A stretch of DNA of 64,000 nucleotides. Source: Proteus vulgaris (lineage in GTDB: Bacteria > Pseudomonadota > Gammaproteobacteria > Enterobacterales > Enterobacteriaceae). Location of the stretch: contig NZ_JAEHOQ010000009.1 in the NCBI RefSeq assembly GCF_016239305.1, forward strand, positions 80,706 to 144,705, read 5' to 3'. Within the stretch, counting starts at the first letter, position 1. Each line of letters begins with the position of its first letter. Positions 26,179 to 35,315 of this stretch are shown piece after piece. The notes under the pieces are model-generated. The model was given only the letters and a program-made list of their open reading frames with translations. It did not search any database and was not told the DNA's origin. The position numbers were made by a program, and so were the translations under genes.

Positions 26179-26870
26179 TGATCCAGATTGAAGGCATGGT
26201 AATTACGCGTGGTGATGCGCAACATGGTTTTCGTGTTGCGCTTCCTTCATTGATCCTTGAAAAAGGAGAAATCGGCGCGTTAACCGGATTAAGTGGCTGT
26301 GGAAAAAGTACCCTGTTGGAAATGATCGGGCTTATTTTACGCCCTGATGAATTAACCCATTTTCAACTCGATGATAATTTAACTCTCACACAAGCCGTGC
26401 TAAATAATGAGCAAGCACAACTCGCATCATTACGAGCAGAGAAATTAGGTTTTATGCTTCAAAGTGGAGGGTTACTGCCTTTTTTAACCGTCATGCAAAA
26501 TATTCAATTACCTCGCAAAATGCTGGGGTTAACATCGCACTCCGCTTGGCTCGATCACGCAATTGACCATCTGCAATTGCGCCCATTGTTAACTCGCCTT
26601 CCTCGCCAGCTCTCCATTGGTGAACGTCAACGCGCAGCGTTTATTCGCGCTATTGCACACGAGCCGACATTATTACTTGCTGATGAACCCACTGCAGCTC
26701 TTGATCCCCATAATGCGCAAGCGCTGTATGCCCTTATTGTGGAGATGGTGAAGCAACTGGAGATCTCTGCGCTGGTTGTTAGCCACGATTGGTCTCTAGT
26801 CGAGCGTTTTGGGTTTAGCCACTATCACGCACAACTAGAAGGAGGCGGTAGTGTCTTTATCAAACAATAG
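26178..26870 (+). CDS. MacB/LolD-type ABC ATP-binding protein
   Basis: A 230-residue ATPase. Walker A is GLSGCGKSTL near residue 38, the Q-loop is FMLQSGG, the signature is LSIGERQRAAF near 143 (LSGGQ changed to LSIGE) and Walker B is LLLADEPTAAL. The H-loop His is in VVSHDWSL. By sequence it belongs to the LolD/MacB/FtsE branch. The next gene is a matching permease overlapping by 20 bp, so the two form a complete mechanotransmission-type transporter inside the srf operon. Such transporters usually drive periplasmic partners rather than move solutes across the membrane. Confidence 0.85.
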   Translation: MIQIEGMVITRGDAQHGFRVALPSLILEKGEIGALTGLSGCGKSTLLEMIGLILRPDELTHFQLDDNLTLTQAVLNNEQAQLASLRAEKLGFMLQSGGLLPFLTVMQNIQLPRKMLGLTSHSAWLDHAIDHLQLRPLLTRLPRQLSIGERQRAAFIRAIAHEPTLLLADEPTAALDPHNAQALYALIVEMVKQLEISALVVSHDWSLVERFGFSHYHAQLEGGGSVFIKQ

Positions 26871-28086
26871 TGCCGATCCTAATCGCCTTGGCTTACTCAG
26901 CTCACTCGCTTGGCGCGACTTAATTTATGATCGCAAAGTCGCATTATGTATTGTGTTTTCTTTAGTCTCGGTAATTGCGCCACTGTTGCTACTATTTGGA
27001 TTAAAAAATGGCATTGTAACGCAACTCCATAACCAGCTTCTTAATGATCCTCGTAACCTTGAAATACGCATGTTAGGCAATAGTAATTATCCACAAAGTT
27101 GGTTTAATAATATTGCGCAGAAAGATGAGGTACGCTTTGTTATCCCATTAACACGTAGCTTAAATACACAAGCTGATATTGTGATTGATGGACAACATTT
27201 TATTGATAATGCGGAAATCATTCCGACAGCAGAAAGCGATCCTTTATTAGAGGGAGTGGCTATACCTAAAAATGCAGACACGTTAGTGCTTTCTGCCAAT
27301 GCCGCACAAAAATTACAAGCTAATGTCGGTGATAACGTCCGATTATTTATCAGTCGCAAACTTAATGGCGTCAATGAACGCGCAAAACGTACTTTTACTA
27401 TTAGTGCCATTATCAGTGATAGTAAATTTTCAAGAGCCGCGGCCTTTGTTTCTCTTGATGTTTTAGTGGCAATGGAAGATTACCGTGATGGTTATCAAGC
27501 TCCTCTTTTTGGTATTACACAAGGTGTTGAGGCAAAACCAAGAACTCAGTTTGCTAAAGCTCGTCTTTATGCCAAAAATTTAGATGCCATCGCACCATTA
27601 GATAATTGGTTTCGGCAACAACACATTGATGTGATAACACAAAAAAGCCAAATAGATTCTGTAAAAGCAATCAGCTATGTTCTTAACGTTATTTTTTCTG
27701 TTATTGCTTGGGTCTCATTATTAGGCTGTATCGCTTCATTAATTGGTGCCTTTCTTGCCAATATTGACCGCAAACGTAAAGACATGGCAGTACTACGCCT
27801 ACTGGGATTCCGTCAATTTGCTGTTTCTTTATATATTGTGTTGCAAGCGCTGCTATTAACAAGCGTTGCCTTTATTTTAGCCCTTGGGCTTTATGGGATT
27901 GGTAGTAGCTTATTTACCACATTATTAGGCACCCATTTACCCGAACAAGCCTTTGTTTGTCAGTTAACGTTTTGGGATTTATTGATTGCTATGTGCAGTG
28001 CCTTACTTGTGGCCTTAGTCGTTGCCTGTATTGGTGCATTACGTGCCGTTTCAATTGAACCTGCGGAGAGCTTACGTGAAATTTAA
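26851..28086 (+). CDS. FtsX/MacB-type ABC permease
   Basis: A 411-residue permease that starts at a GTG (SLSNNSADPNRLGLLS) with AGGAGGC upstream, inside the end of the ATPase gene. It has an N-terminal helix (ALCIVFSLVSVIAPLLLLFG), a periplasmic domain of about 220 residues, then three helices near 273-300, 325-350 and 375-400. This four-helix FtsX plan is typical for MacB/LolC. DRKRKDMAVLRLLGFRQF is the conserved coupling segment. No LolC/E lipoprotein-hook motif was recognised. It probably transmits ATPase strokes to periplasmic Srf partners such as the vWA or FGE-like proteins; this is inference. Confidence 0.83.
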   Translation: MSLSNNSADPNRLGLLSSLAWRDLIYDRKVALCIVFSLVSVIAPLLLLFGLKNGIVTQLHNQLLNDPRNLEIRMLGNSNYPQSWFNNIAQKDEVRFVIPLTRSLNTQADIVIDGQHFIDNAEIIPTAESDPLLEGVAIPKNADTLVLSANAAQKLQANVGDNVRLFISRKLNGVNERAKRTFTISAIISDSKFSRAAAFVSLDVLVAMEDYRDGYQAPLFGITQGVEAKPRTQFAKARLYAKNLDAIAPLDNWFRQQHIDVITQKSQIDSVKAISYVLNVIFSVIAWVSLLGCIASLIGAFLANIDRKRKDMAVLRLLGFRQFAVSLYIVLQALLLTSVAFILALGLYGIGSSLFTTLLGTHLPEQAFVCQLTFWDLLIAMCSALLVALVVACIGALRAVSIEPAESLREI

Positions 28087-29632
28087 TTTATCGCTTTTAA
28101 CTTTATCATTCGCGCTGTTATCTAGCAGTTTTACGGCATCAGCCAAATGGGATGATAAATTTGTTAACCCAAAAGCCTTACCTGATGATGTGATATTGCC
28201 ATTTCCTTGTGAAGGTTCAATGGTCTTTCGCCAAGTTACTATCCCTCTCAGTCAGCCTTTACAAGATTACAGCGTGACTTTAGGGCAAGAAGGTGATGAA
28301 TGGGGTTATTTAGAGCAATCACGAGCTGAACATATTGCGGGTAGCTTCCCACTAAAAGGTAAAGAAAAAGGCCGTTATTACCTTATGGCAAAATATCCCG
28401 TTACCGATCTGCAATATAACGCCATGCAAAGCACTATTAATGGTAAAGAGTGCCCTGTTGCCTCAAATAAATTACGTTTACCGAAAGTAAATATTAGCTG
28501 GTATGAAGCCATGCAGTTCGCCGATCAATATAATCAATGGCTAAGAAGCCATCATCCAGAAGCATTACCCGTAGAAGATGGCGCAAAAGGCTTTGCACGA
28601 TTACCGACAGAAACAGAATGGGAGTTCGCAGCTCGTGGTGGCCTAAAAGTCTCAGCGTCAGAATTCCGAGATATTCGTTTTCCTATGCCGGAAGGTACCA
28701 AAAACTATATTTGGTCGGCAGGTAGCCAATCTGCTAACGGTTCTTTACAGCTAACAGGCCTATTATCGCCTAATCCTCTCGGATTACATGACATGTTAGG
28801 TAATGTCGCTGAAATGATGTTTGAGCCTTTTCGATTAAACAAACTCGATCGCTTACACGGGCAAGCAGGTGGATTTATCGTACGTGGCGGTAGTTATCTA
28901 ACGCCAGAGAGTGATATGCGCAGTTCATGGCGTCAAGAAGAGCCTTATTACACCAATACGGGTGCAAATAAAAATAAATACACTGGCTTTCGTTTAGCCA
29001 TTGTTGCCCCAGCATTAACATCACGCGATAAGATCAAAGAGATAGAAAAAGAGTGGCAGCAATTAGGAAATGAGAAGCCCGCAAGTAACAACTCAAAAAC
29101 TAATAGCGATAACTCCATCAATAGCCTGAATACACTCTCAACCCAAGTGCAAGATGAAGCATTGAAAAAACAATTAGCTGAATTAAAAAATACCTTACGG
29201 GCAAATGCACAACTACGAGATGAACAACGTGATCAAGCTATCCGTACCTCACTGCAATTAGGTGCTTTTTTATGTACCAAATTAAAAGATGATGGCGAGT
29301 TCTATGACAGATTAATCGCATTACATGAAAAAAACTGTCCTCCAGGCACTAAAGATGCCACATGTGAACGACGTCAAGAGCAAGTTAACGAGCATAAAAA
29401 AACGCTCGACTTTGTTGTGAGCTATTACGCAGACACATTAGTGGATATGGCAACCACCTATGACGCCTCTTTAGTTAAACCGCAAATTGACGTTGTACGC
29501 CAATTAATGGAAGCCAGAGGTAAATCGAATTTAAATACGTACCTTTCAACCTATATGCAGGGACTCCAAGGATATTGGGCGAACGGTAAAGTTTCACGGA
29601 ATGAATGGCTTGAAGCGTGCAAAAAACAATAA
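28076..29632 (+). CDS. Exported formylglycine-generating-enzyme-fold (SUMF1) protein
   Basis: A 518-residue protein. The GTG at 28076 (KFNLSLLTLSFALLSSSFTA) opens a clear signal peptide, with GGAGAG upstream, and overlaps the permease end by 11 bp; a longer frame start lacks both. The central domain has the FGE/SUMF1 features YYLMAKYPVTDLQYNAM, ARLPTETEWEFAARGG, LGLHDMLGNVAEM, FIVRGGSYLTP and GFRLAIV. I could not place the catalytic cysteine pair of FGE, so it may be a non-catalytic or altered version, as is common in secretion and toxin loci. The C-terminal about 190 residues are helical/coiled-coil with conserved Cys pairs (FLCTKLKD, NCPPGTKDATCE). Confidence 0.8.
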   Translation: MKFNLSLLTLSFALLSSSFTASAKWDDKFVNPKALPDDVILPFPCEGSMVFRQVTIPLSQPLQDYSVTLGQEGDEWGYLEQSRAEHIAGSFPLKGKEKGRYYLMAKYPVTDLQYNAMQSTINGKECPVASNKLRLPKVNISWYEAMQFADQYNQWLRSHHPEALPVEDGAKGFARLPTETEWEFAARGGLKVSASEFRDIRFPMPEGTKNYIWSAGSQSANGSLQLTGLLSPNPLGLHDMLGNVAEMMFEPFRLNKLDRLHGQAGGFIVRGGSYLTPESDMRSSWRQEEPYYTNTGANKNKYTGFRLAIVAPALTSRDKIKEIEKEWQQLGNEKPASNNSKTNSDNSINSLNTLSTQVQDEALKKQLAELKNTLRANAQLRDEQRDQAIRTSLQLGAFLCTKLKDDGEFYDRLIALHEKNCPPGTKDATCERRQEQVNEHKKTLDFVVSYYADTLVDMATTYDASLVKPQIDVVRQLMEARGKSNLNTYLSTYMQGLQGYWANGKVSRNEWLEACKKQ

Positions 29633-29656
29633 CAGAGACTTTGGGATAGGTGTGGT

Positions 29657-30340
29657 ATGAATAAACGACTTATGGCTGTACTTGGCATTAGTGCCGTACT
29701 TACTTTATCAGGGTGTCAAAGTAATAGTGGTGCTGATCCACGTTTAAAAAATAACAGTGATATGGAGTTTTTCAGTAAATCTGGCATTGGGGCTTGTGCA
29801 GGTGGTGCTGCTATTGGTGCATTAAGCTGCCTAGTGGCTAATGTTGATAACAAAGGCGCCTGTATGATCATCGCCGCGGTCGCGGGTTGTGGTGTTGGTA
29901 TTGGTGCAAATGCCTATTTAGACAATAAGCGCCAAAACTATGCCTCGAAAGAAGAAATGCTCAACTCAATGATAGAGGATGTGAAAAAAGAGAACCAGCG
30001 CTTACAAAGTGCCTCAAATACCGCCAGAGCCGTAATCAACGACGATAAAAGAGCGTTGGCAAAAATTGAGCAAGATATGAAACAACAACGCCTCAATAAA
30101 GCCGCGGCTGAAAAACAATTAAAAGGTATTGATGCCAATATCACAGCACTTCGTTCTCGTTTAGCGGATATGAAAAAACGTGAAGGTGAATGGCGTGATA
30201 TCGCTGCTCAAAGTCGCCAAGATGGCCTAAAAACGGCACAACTTGATAAACAAATCAATGGGATGAAACAACAAGTAACCTCTTTACAAGAAGAACTTGA
30301 TAGCCTTTATACCCAACGTACAGCAATAAAACTTAGTTAA
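29657..30340 (+). CDS. Coiled-coil lipoprotein with glycine-zipper segment
   Basis: A 227-residue lipoprotein. The lipobox is LTLSGCQS, Cys at residue 20. Residues about 43-85 form a Gly/Ala-rich, cysteine-containing hydrophobic segment (GIGACAGGAAIGALSCLVAN, then IIAAVAGCGVGIGANAYL), a glycine-zipper pattern typical for membrane-inserting oligomers. From about residue 95 to the end it is a heptad-rich coiled coil. It lies 24 bp after the FGE-like gene and before another coiled-coil lipoprotein. The unusual mix of lipid anchor and zipper suggests an outer-membrane-associated multimer. The family name is not known to me. Confidence 0.75.
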   Translation: MNKRLMAVLGISAVLTLSGCQSNSGADPRLKNNSDMEFFSKSGIGACAGGAAIGALSCLVANVDNKGACMIIAAVAGCGVGIGANAYLDNKRQNYASKEEMLNSMIEDVKKENQRLQSASNTARAVINDDKRALAKIEQDMKQQRLNKAAAEKQLKGIDANITALRSRLADMKKREGEWRDIAAQSRQDGLKTAQLDKQINGMKQQVTSLQEELDSLYTQRTAIKLS

Positions 30341-30357
30341 CGTTAAAAAGGATGATA

Positions 30358-30846
30358 ATGAAATTTTTACCTCTTTCCCTTGTCGGCATGACCTTACTTT
30401 TAAGCGGTTGTGTCACCAATCCCGCTGATTGTGATCCAACAACGGGTGATGTCAGTATAATTACCAAATTCAACTGTAATTATTCAGGGACTTATGACAA
30501 TCGTATTGAACAAAAAAAAGCAATTTTAGGTAATGAACAAGCATTAAACACCGAGTTTAAAGCTGTTCTTGCTGCCATTGAGAAAGAAAAACAACAGACC
30601 AATGCAGATCTAAAAAGTAAACAAGCTAGTCAACGTGCATTAAGCCAATCAATGAATAATCTGTTAAATCAAATTCGCCAAAAAACCAAAGGGCAAAATG
30701 ATATTCAAAAGCAGATCAATGAAATTGATACGCAAATGAAAGCGGCACAAAACAATCCATCAAAATCAGTGATGGAAAAACAGCTTGAATTAGAGAACTT
30801 ACAAAATCAAGTCATTAGCCTACAAAGTGACCTAGGACTTAAATAA
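30358..30846 (+). CDS. Small coiled-coil lipoprotein, last gene of the srf operon
   Basis: A 162-residue lipoprotein with the lipobox LLLSGCVTN. The ATG at 30358 is used because AAAAAGG ends six bases upstream; the ATG at 30352 directly abuts that site. After a short Cys-containing head (NPADCDPTTGD, FNCNYSG), residues about 55-160 form one long coiled coil rich in Gln, Lys and Asn. It could pair with the coiled coil of the preceding lipoprotein. It is followed by a strong terminator, which ends the 15-kb srf transcription unit. Confidence 0.75.
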   Translation: MKFLPLSLVGMTLLLSGCVTNPADCDPTTGDVSIITKFNCNYSGTYDNRIEQKKAILGNEQALNTEFKAVLAAIEKEKQQTNADLKSKQASQRALSQSMNNLLNQIRQKTKGQNDIQKQINEIDTQMKAAQNNPSKSVMEKQLELENLQNQVISLQSDLGLK

Positions 30847-30855
30847 ATCCTCACA

Positions 30856-30885
30856 GGCTCTCTAGATAATAGAGAGCCTTCTTTT
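30856..30885 (+). terminator. Strong intrinsic terminator ending the srf operon
   Basis: GGCTCTCTA (30856-30864) and TAGAGAGCC (30870-30878) form a 9-bp stem with a 5-base loop, followed by TTCTTTT. It closes the srf gene run before the unlinked porin-like gene. Confidence 0.9.
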
Positions 30886-31103
30886 AACGTCTACTTTTTC
30901 TTTTTATTGTTGTTCCCTATTACGAATCATATTTAATTTATATTAATTGTTTAATAGTATTATTAATAATTAAATAGACACTTTAATAAAATAACCTTAT
31001 TTAAACACATGTACTCTTTTTTATTCCATTAAAAACAATCTCATTATTATAATCCTCCCGCTTCATAATACGTTCTCCGCTTTTTATTTATGGGATATAA
31101 CTA

Positions 31104-31655
31104 ATGAAAATAAAATTACTATCAACTTTATTTATTAGTGGCTTATTGGCTACCTCTTCTGTTTATGCTCAAAATGATTTTAAATTAGAAAAAATCACTC
31201 TTTCAGCGGGTTATGCTCAAGTCAAAATGGCAGGTCAAAATCCAATGCACGGCGGTGTATTCTCTATTCGTCAAGAAATCAATTCACAATTTGGTATTTT
31301 AGCAACAGCCACTTATGCTCAAAATGAATATGATTTGAATAAACCTGTTAATACTTTTTTTAAAGATGTGAATGCACGCTATTACTCTGTAATGGCAGGT
31401 CCTACAATACGTCTAAATGATTTCATTAGTGTTTATGGCACCGCGGGTATCAGCCAAATTCAATTTAAATCTGAAAATTCAGAATTAAAAAAATTAAAGA
31501 AAAATGCATTCAGTTGGGGAGCTGGTTTAATCGTTAATCCAGTTGAGATGGTTTCTATTTCTGTTGGATATGAAAACAGCCGTTTTAAATTCAAAGATAT
31601 CAACAATCGGATCATTTTAGATGGTTTTATTGCCAATATCGGTTATCGTTTTTAA
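31104..31655 (+). CDS. OmpX/Ail-family outer-membrane beta-barrel protein
   Basis: A 183-residue outer-membrane protein. The signal peptide is MKIKLLSTLFISGLLATSSVYA. The mature part shows alternating hydrophobic strands separated by loops (KITLSAGYAQVKM, FGILATATYAQNEY, YYSVMAGPTIRL, ISVYGTAGISQIQF, FSWGAGLIVNP, VSISVGYENSRF). It ends in GFIANIGYRF, the C-terminal aromatic signal read by the Bam machinery. This is the eight-stranded Ail/Lom/OmpX plan. It has its own AT-rich promoter region and terminator. Family members mediate attachment or complement resistance; no specific role can be read here. Confidence 0.87.
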   Translation: MKIKLLSTLFISGLLATSSVYAQNDFKLEKITLSAGYAQVKMAGQNPMHGGVFSIRQEINSQFGILATATYAQNEYDLNKPVNTFFKDVNARYYSVMAGPTIRLNDFISVYGTAGISQIQFKSENSELKKLKKNAFSWGAGLIVNPVEMVSISVGYENSRFKFKDINNRIILDGFIANIGYRF

Positions 31656-31665
31656 ATAATATAAA

Positions 31666-31694
31666 GCACATATTATTTTATGATATGTGCGTTT
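31666..31694 (+). terminator. Intrinsic terminator of the OmpX-like gene
   Basis: GCACATAT (31666-31673) and ATATGTGC (31683-31690) form an 8-bp stem with a 9-base loop, followed by GTTTT. It lies 10 bp after the stop codon. Confidence 0.7.
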
Positions 31695-31695
31695 T

Positions 31696-31722
31696 CATAA
31701 TGTAGTTTAAAACTACATTATG
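31696..31722. repeat. 27-bp perfect palindrome
   Basis: The arms CATAATGTAGTTT and AAACTACATTATG are exact reverse complements around one central A. It directly follows the OmpX-like terminator and is followed by AAAAATTT. It could be a second terminator hairpin or a protein site; the lack of loop bases favours DNA recognition over RNA folding. Confidence 0.5.
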
Positions 31723-32026
31723 AAAAATTTATTATATGCTGTTATTAGAGTAAATAGTATTAGTTATAAAATATAAATAAAGATAACTATTCTAAATCTC
31801 TCAGTTGGAGAACCGATATCACGTTCACATCTCCAAAAAATATTACACTTACTTTAGGTTATGAGGGGACTATTTCAGAATGAAAGAAAAAATCACCCTA
31901 AATTTATTTTAAATTAAAGGATATTTTGTACGTTCTAGACAGTAACATCCTTGTATTAAAGAGTGAGAAAATAACCTTACTGATAACCAGAAGGGAGCCT
32001 AATTTAGTTAAATTGAATGAAAACAC

Positions 32027-32063
32027 GTAAAAACAAAAAACCTCTGCTTTATAAAAACAGAGG
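32027..32063 (-). terminator. Intrinsic terminator of the chb operon
   Basis: On the minus strand CCTCTG and CAGAGG (32058-32063 and 32041-32046) pair around an 11-base loop and are followed by a long T-rich run (TTTTTTGTTTTT). It lies about 80 bp after the chbG stop. Confidence 0.75.
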
Positions 32064-32141
32064 CAAAAGACTATTTAAATTATAATTTCCAAAAGACCCA
32101 CACTAGGGAATAAACACAGACACCGATTGTCTAAAAACCCA

Positions 32142-32903
32142 CTACATTAAATCTTGATATGTTCCTAGCTGATAACCTCTTTCCAAAATGGCCTGTTTTA
32201 ATGCGCCATCCGTTAACACTTCTAGCTCTGTTAGACGCTGAAAACAATAACCACTAGTACGCAATGGATTATCTACAAAAGCAGGATGTGTCATCACTTC
32301 AATAGAGTGCTCATGACGTGCTTTTGATTCATCAAGTACCTTTAAAAATAAGGCTTGAGTGATTTCATCACCATAAAATTGACTATCAAAACCATCACTA
32401 CTTATCACACCTTGAGTGTCAATCCCTTCTTTGTGGGCTAACGATCTATCAACCCGCATCGGTAATGATTTTTCTTTGGCAAACTCCGCCACAATAGGAA
32501 AGATCTGCTTAAACATATGTACATGATGGTGACTATCAATATGGTCTGGCGCACAGCCGAAGATCTCAATAAAACGCTGATATTGCACGTTAAGCTCAAC
32601 ACGAATTTCATCAAGCGGTAAATTGTCCTCTTCTGCCATTTGCCACACCCATTTCCCTAATACACCATCACGCGTTAAAGAAGGTAAAGGAGACAGTGGT
32701 TTACCCATCGTCAAAGTAAAGTGAAGCCCAACACCTAAACCAGGCAACTCATGACGCAATTGTGCTGCGTGTTCAATTCCCTCAGCATTGACAAGTGCCG
32801 TTGTTGAGCTAACAACACCATGACGAAAACACTCTGCAATACCATAGTTTTGGCCTTTACTAAGCCCAAAATCATCCGCATTCACAATTAATAAACCAGC
32901 CAT
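32142..32903 (-). CDS. chbG: Chitooligosaccharide deacetylase ChbG
   Basis: A 253-residue YdjC-family carbohydrate deacetylase. The metal-binding residues are in [19 protein letters not shown] (Asp pair near residues 8-9) and [11 protein letters not shown] (His near 122-127). It removes one acetyl group from imported N,N'-diacetylchitobiose-6-phosphate, which creates the inducer form for ChbR and the substrate for ChbF. It is the last gene of the chbBCARFG operon, 36 bp after chbF. Length and motifs match the E. coli protein of about 250 residues. Confidence 0.9.
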   Translation of the reverse strand: MAGLLIVNADDFGLSKGQNYGIAECFRHGVVSSTTALVNAEGIEHAAQLRHELPGLGVGLHFTLTMGKPLSPLPSLTRDGVLGKWVWQMAEEDNLPLDEIRVELNVQYQRFIEIFGCAPDHIDSHHHVHMFKQIFPIVAEFAKEKSLPMRVDRSLAHKEGIDTQGVISSDGFDSQFYGDEITQALFLKVLDESKARHEHSIEVMTHPAFVDNPLRTSGYCFQRLTELEVLTDGALKQAILERGYQLGTYQDLM

Positions 32904-32939
32904 TCTGTCTCCTTATCACTTATATTTATCTGCCGACAA

Positions 32940-34295
32940 TTAATGAGAGGCTTTTTCTAACTCAGCAATTGCTTTAGCAAAATGAGGTAGATGTGCTTTA
33001 TGCGCTAATAACATTTCACGTGTAAGCACTTCTGCATCTTTATCGGAAAGTACTAATGGCGTTAAATTCATGGCTAATAAAGCGTCATTTAATTCACCGC
33101 TAATAGCTGCTTTACTGGCTGCAATTTCAAAGGCTTTAATGGTATGAATTAATCCCATCACTTTTTCATCAAAATGCGTTAAACGAGGATGAGGTTTAGC
33201 GCCATCTCGGCCTAAAATTGCAGTCACTTCAATTGACCAATCTGCAGGAATATTATCAATATGGCCATGATGTGGAATATTCACATAATGCTCAGCTTGT
33301 TTATCATTATAAATGGCGTTAATCACTTCACAAGCTGCATCAGAATAATAGGCACCACCGCGTAATTCCAACTCTTTTGGTTTGATATTTAAATCAGGAT
33401 CTTTATATAACTCAAACAGTTGTTTCTCGACTTTCTGTACCACTTTAGCGCGAGCGCCACCTTTATAGTATTCGCCCATTTCTATAGCTAACATCTCTTT
33501 TTGCTTAAAGTAATAAAGCAAATATGAACACGGCAACATATTAAGGGAACGAATTAACCCTTCACTAAAAGGTAAATCGAAAATATTTTTCACCGAGCCT
33601 GCAGTTAATGTTCCTGAAGCAACACCATCCAATAATTCAGGAAAACGAGATTGACCATTTACAATGACATCTTTAATAAACACCATATGATTTAAACCAA
33701 ATAAATCAATTGAGAGTTCATCTTTATCTGTTAACTTCAGAACATCTGTAATAAACATCTTCATACCAATTGGAATATTACAAACTCCAATAAATTTCTT
33801 AAAGTTGGTATGACGATAAACCGCTTCAGTTACCATACCTGCTGGGTTGGTAAAGTTAATGATCCATGCATTAGGGCAAATTTCTTCAACATCTTTAATA
33901 ATATCGAAAATAACAGGGATCGTGCGTAGCCCTTTAAATAGCCCACCCGCACCATTGGTTTCTTGTCCTAAATAGCCGTGACTTAACGGGATCGACTCAT
34001 CAAGCTCTCTTGCTTTCAATTGACCCACTCGCAATTGTGTTGTGACAAAATCAGCATCTTTTAATGCTTCACGGCGATTAAGGGTTTTATAAATAGTTAA
34101 AGGAATACCCGCTTTTTTAACCATACGCTGGCAAAGTTCAAAAATAATATCGAGCTTCTCTTTCCCTTCTTCTACATCCACCAGCCATAATTCAGTGATC
34201 GGTAATTCATGATAACGCTTAATAAAACCTTCTAACAATTCAGGCGTATAACTGCTTCCACCACCAATGGTAACGATTTTTAGTTTATGACTCAT
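32940..34295 (-). CDS. chbF: Chitobiose-6-phosphate hydrolase ChbF (GH4)
   Basis: A 451-residue glycoside hydrolase family 4 enzyme. The NAD-binding start is LKIVTIGGGSSYTPEL. The metal-binding Cys is in KFIGVCNIPIGM near residue 171, the His in FGLNHMVF near 200, and PHHGHIDNIP is seen further on. GH4 enzymes cleave by an NAD/Mn-dependent oxidation-elimination mechanism. It hydrolyses the mono-deacetylated chitobiose-6-phosphate made by ChbG. It is preceded by a 160-bp gap from chbR that has a small AT hairpin (34370-34391). Confidence 0.92.
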   Translation of the reverse strand: MSHKLKIVTIGGGSSYTPELLEGFIKRYHELPITELWLVDVEEGKEKLDIIFELCQRMVKKAGIPLTIYKTLNRREALKDADFVTTQLRVGQLKARELDESIPLSHGYLGQETNGAGGLFKGLRTIPVIFDIIKDVEEICPNAWIINFTNPAGMVTEAVYRHTNFKKFIGVCNIPIGMKMFITDVLKLTDKDELSIDLFGLNHMVFIKDVIVNGQSRFPELLDGVASGTLTAGSVKNIFDLPFSEGLIRSLNMLPCSYLLYYFKQKEMLAIEMGEYYKGGARAKVVQKVEKQLFELYKDPDLNIKPKELELRGGAYYSDAACEVINAIYNDKQAEHYVNIPHHGHIDNIPADWSIEVTAILGRDGAKPHPRLTHFDEKVMGLIHTIKAFEIAASKAAISGELNDALLAMNLTPLVLSDKDAEVLTREMLLAHKAHLPHFAKAIAELEKASH

Positions 34296-34456
34296 AAAAT
34301 ACTCCCATACAGCACAATAATGCTGTTATTTGTGTATTAATAGCGAAATTAAGGCGCAAAGAGTCCTTGAAGAAAATAGGTTTATTTTCTTTTTTTTCTC
34401 TATTTCAAATACAATCAATATTTATTATTGATTAATTTTTTACGCTTAATAATGAA

Positions 34457-35314
34457 TTAGTTTGTTTCTTTAATACTGCACAAATTTTTTCGATAACTAT
34501 TTGGCGTCAATGATGTTATTTTCTTAAATGTCTTAATAAACAAACTCGGGCTACTGTAGCCAGAATCAAAAGCAATATCGGTTATCGAATAATTTGTTAT
34601 TTCTAACTGTTTTTTCGCAAAATTAATCCTAATATCATGAATAATTTGCATGGGTGTTTTATCGTAATAACGCCGTGTTGCTCGGGTTAAGTACTCTTGT
34701 GATTTTCCTGATAGCATTACCATATTAATCAATGCATTTTCACCAAACTTTTGTTTGTCATGCATCTCGCTTACGGTATCTCTTAGCCATAAAGGAATAT
34801 CATCTTCAATACGATTATCTCGATGGTGTCGTAATCTGTTCACCACATTAAAGGTGACAATTTCAATAAATTCATTAAATTCCGTATGGCGAAAATTTAA
34901 TGAGCTAATAACAGATTCAATATAAGAGAGAAACTCATTTTTTAATTCATAAACCTGTGAGGCAATAAAATAAGAAGGTAATAAAGAGAGATAATGTTTA
35001 TCAAAAAAAGCTTTACTGATCCCTACATTTAAAATACGTGTCGCACCAAAATCATAAAAACTTTGATGATGAGAGCCTATAGGAATAAAAACAAAATCAC
35101 CACGCTCTAATAAAACCTTTTTACCATTAATCTCTTGATAATAACGTCCTGTTAAAACAATGGTGAATTCATAATAATCATGTTGATGCAGTCCGCTGAC
35201 ACTTTCTGTTTTATTATAAATAAAGACATGAAAATTTTTGCCATTAAATAGCTGATCTTCATAGACCATACGTATTTCGCTTTGTGCTCTCAATGACTCC
35301 ACCACAGTATTCAC
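34457..35314 (-). CDS. chbR: AraC-family regulator ChbR
   Basis: A 285-residue regulator. The N-terminal cupin-like sensor has [20 protein letters not shown] and [13 protein letters not shown]. The C-terminal AraC DNA-binding domain has two helix-turn-helix parts, the second with [20 protein letters not shown]. It starts 1 bp after the chbA stop. In E. coli this protein represses the operon without sugar and activates it with the deacetylated inducer; conserved gene order supports the same role. Its location inside the operon gives autoregulation. Confidence 0.9.
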   Translation of the reverse strand: MNTVVESLRAQSEIRMVYEDQLFNGKNFHVFIYNKTESVSGLHQHDYYEFTIVLTGRYYQEINGKKVLLERGDFVFIPIGSHHQSFYDFGATRILNVGISKAFFDKHYLSLLPSYFIASQVYELKNEFLSYIESVISSLNFRHTEFNEFIEIVTFNVVNRLRHHRDNRIEDDIPLWLRDTVSEMHDKQKFGENALINMVMLSGKSQEYLTRATRRYYDKTPMQIIHDIRINFAKKQLEITNYSITDIAFDSGYSSPSLFIKTFKKITSLTPNSYRKNLCSIKETN

Positions 35315-35315
35315 C

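Larger units (their letters stand above)
31656..32141. other. Convergent intergenic region with hairpins
   Basis: This 486-bp region between the OmpX-like gene and chbG contains a terminator for each direction and a long palindrome. The remaining about 300 bp (31723-32026) are AT-rich, with no open frame of note and no recognisable regulatory motif. Confidence 0.6.

Noticed and set aside
30352..30354. First ATG as the start of the last srf lipoprotein
   Set aside because: The AAGG ribosome site directly touches it; the ATG two codons later has proper spacing and gives a normal signal peptide.
34370..34391. AT hairpin (AAGAAAATA/TATTTTCTT) between chbR and chbF as a terminator
   Set aside because: It has a T-run only on the plus strand where no gene is transcribed. 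On the operon strand the run is missing and the stem is all A/T except one G/C pair.
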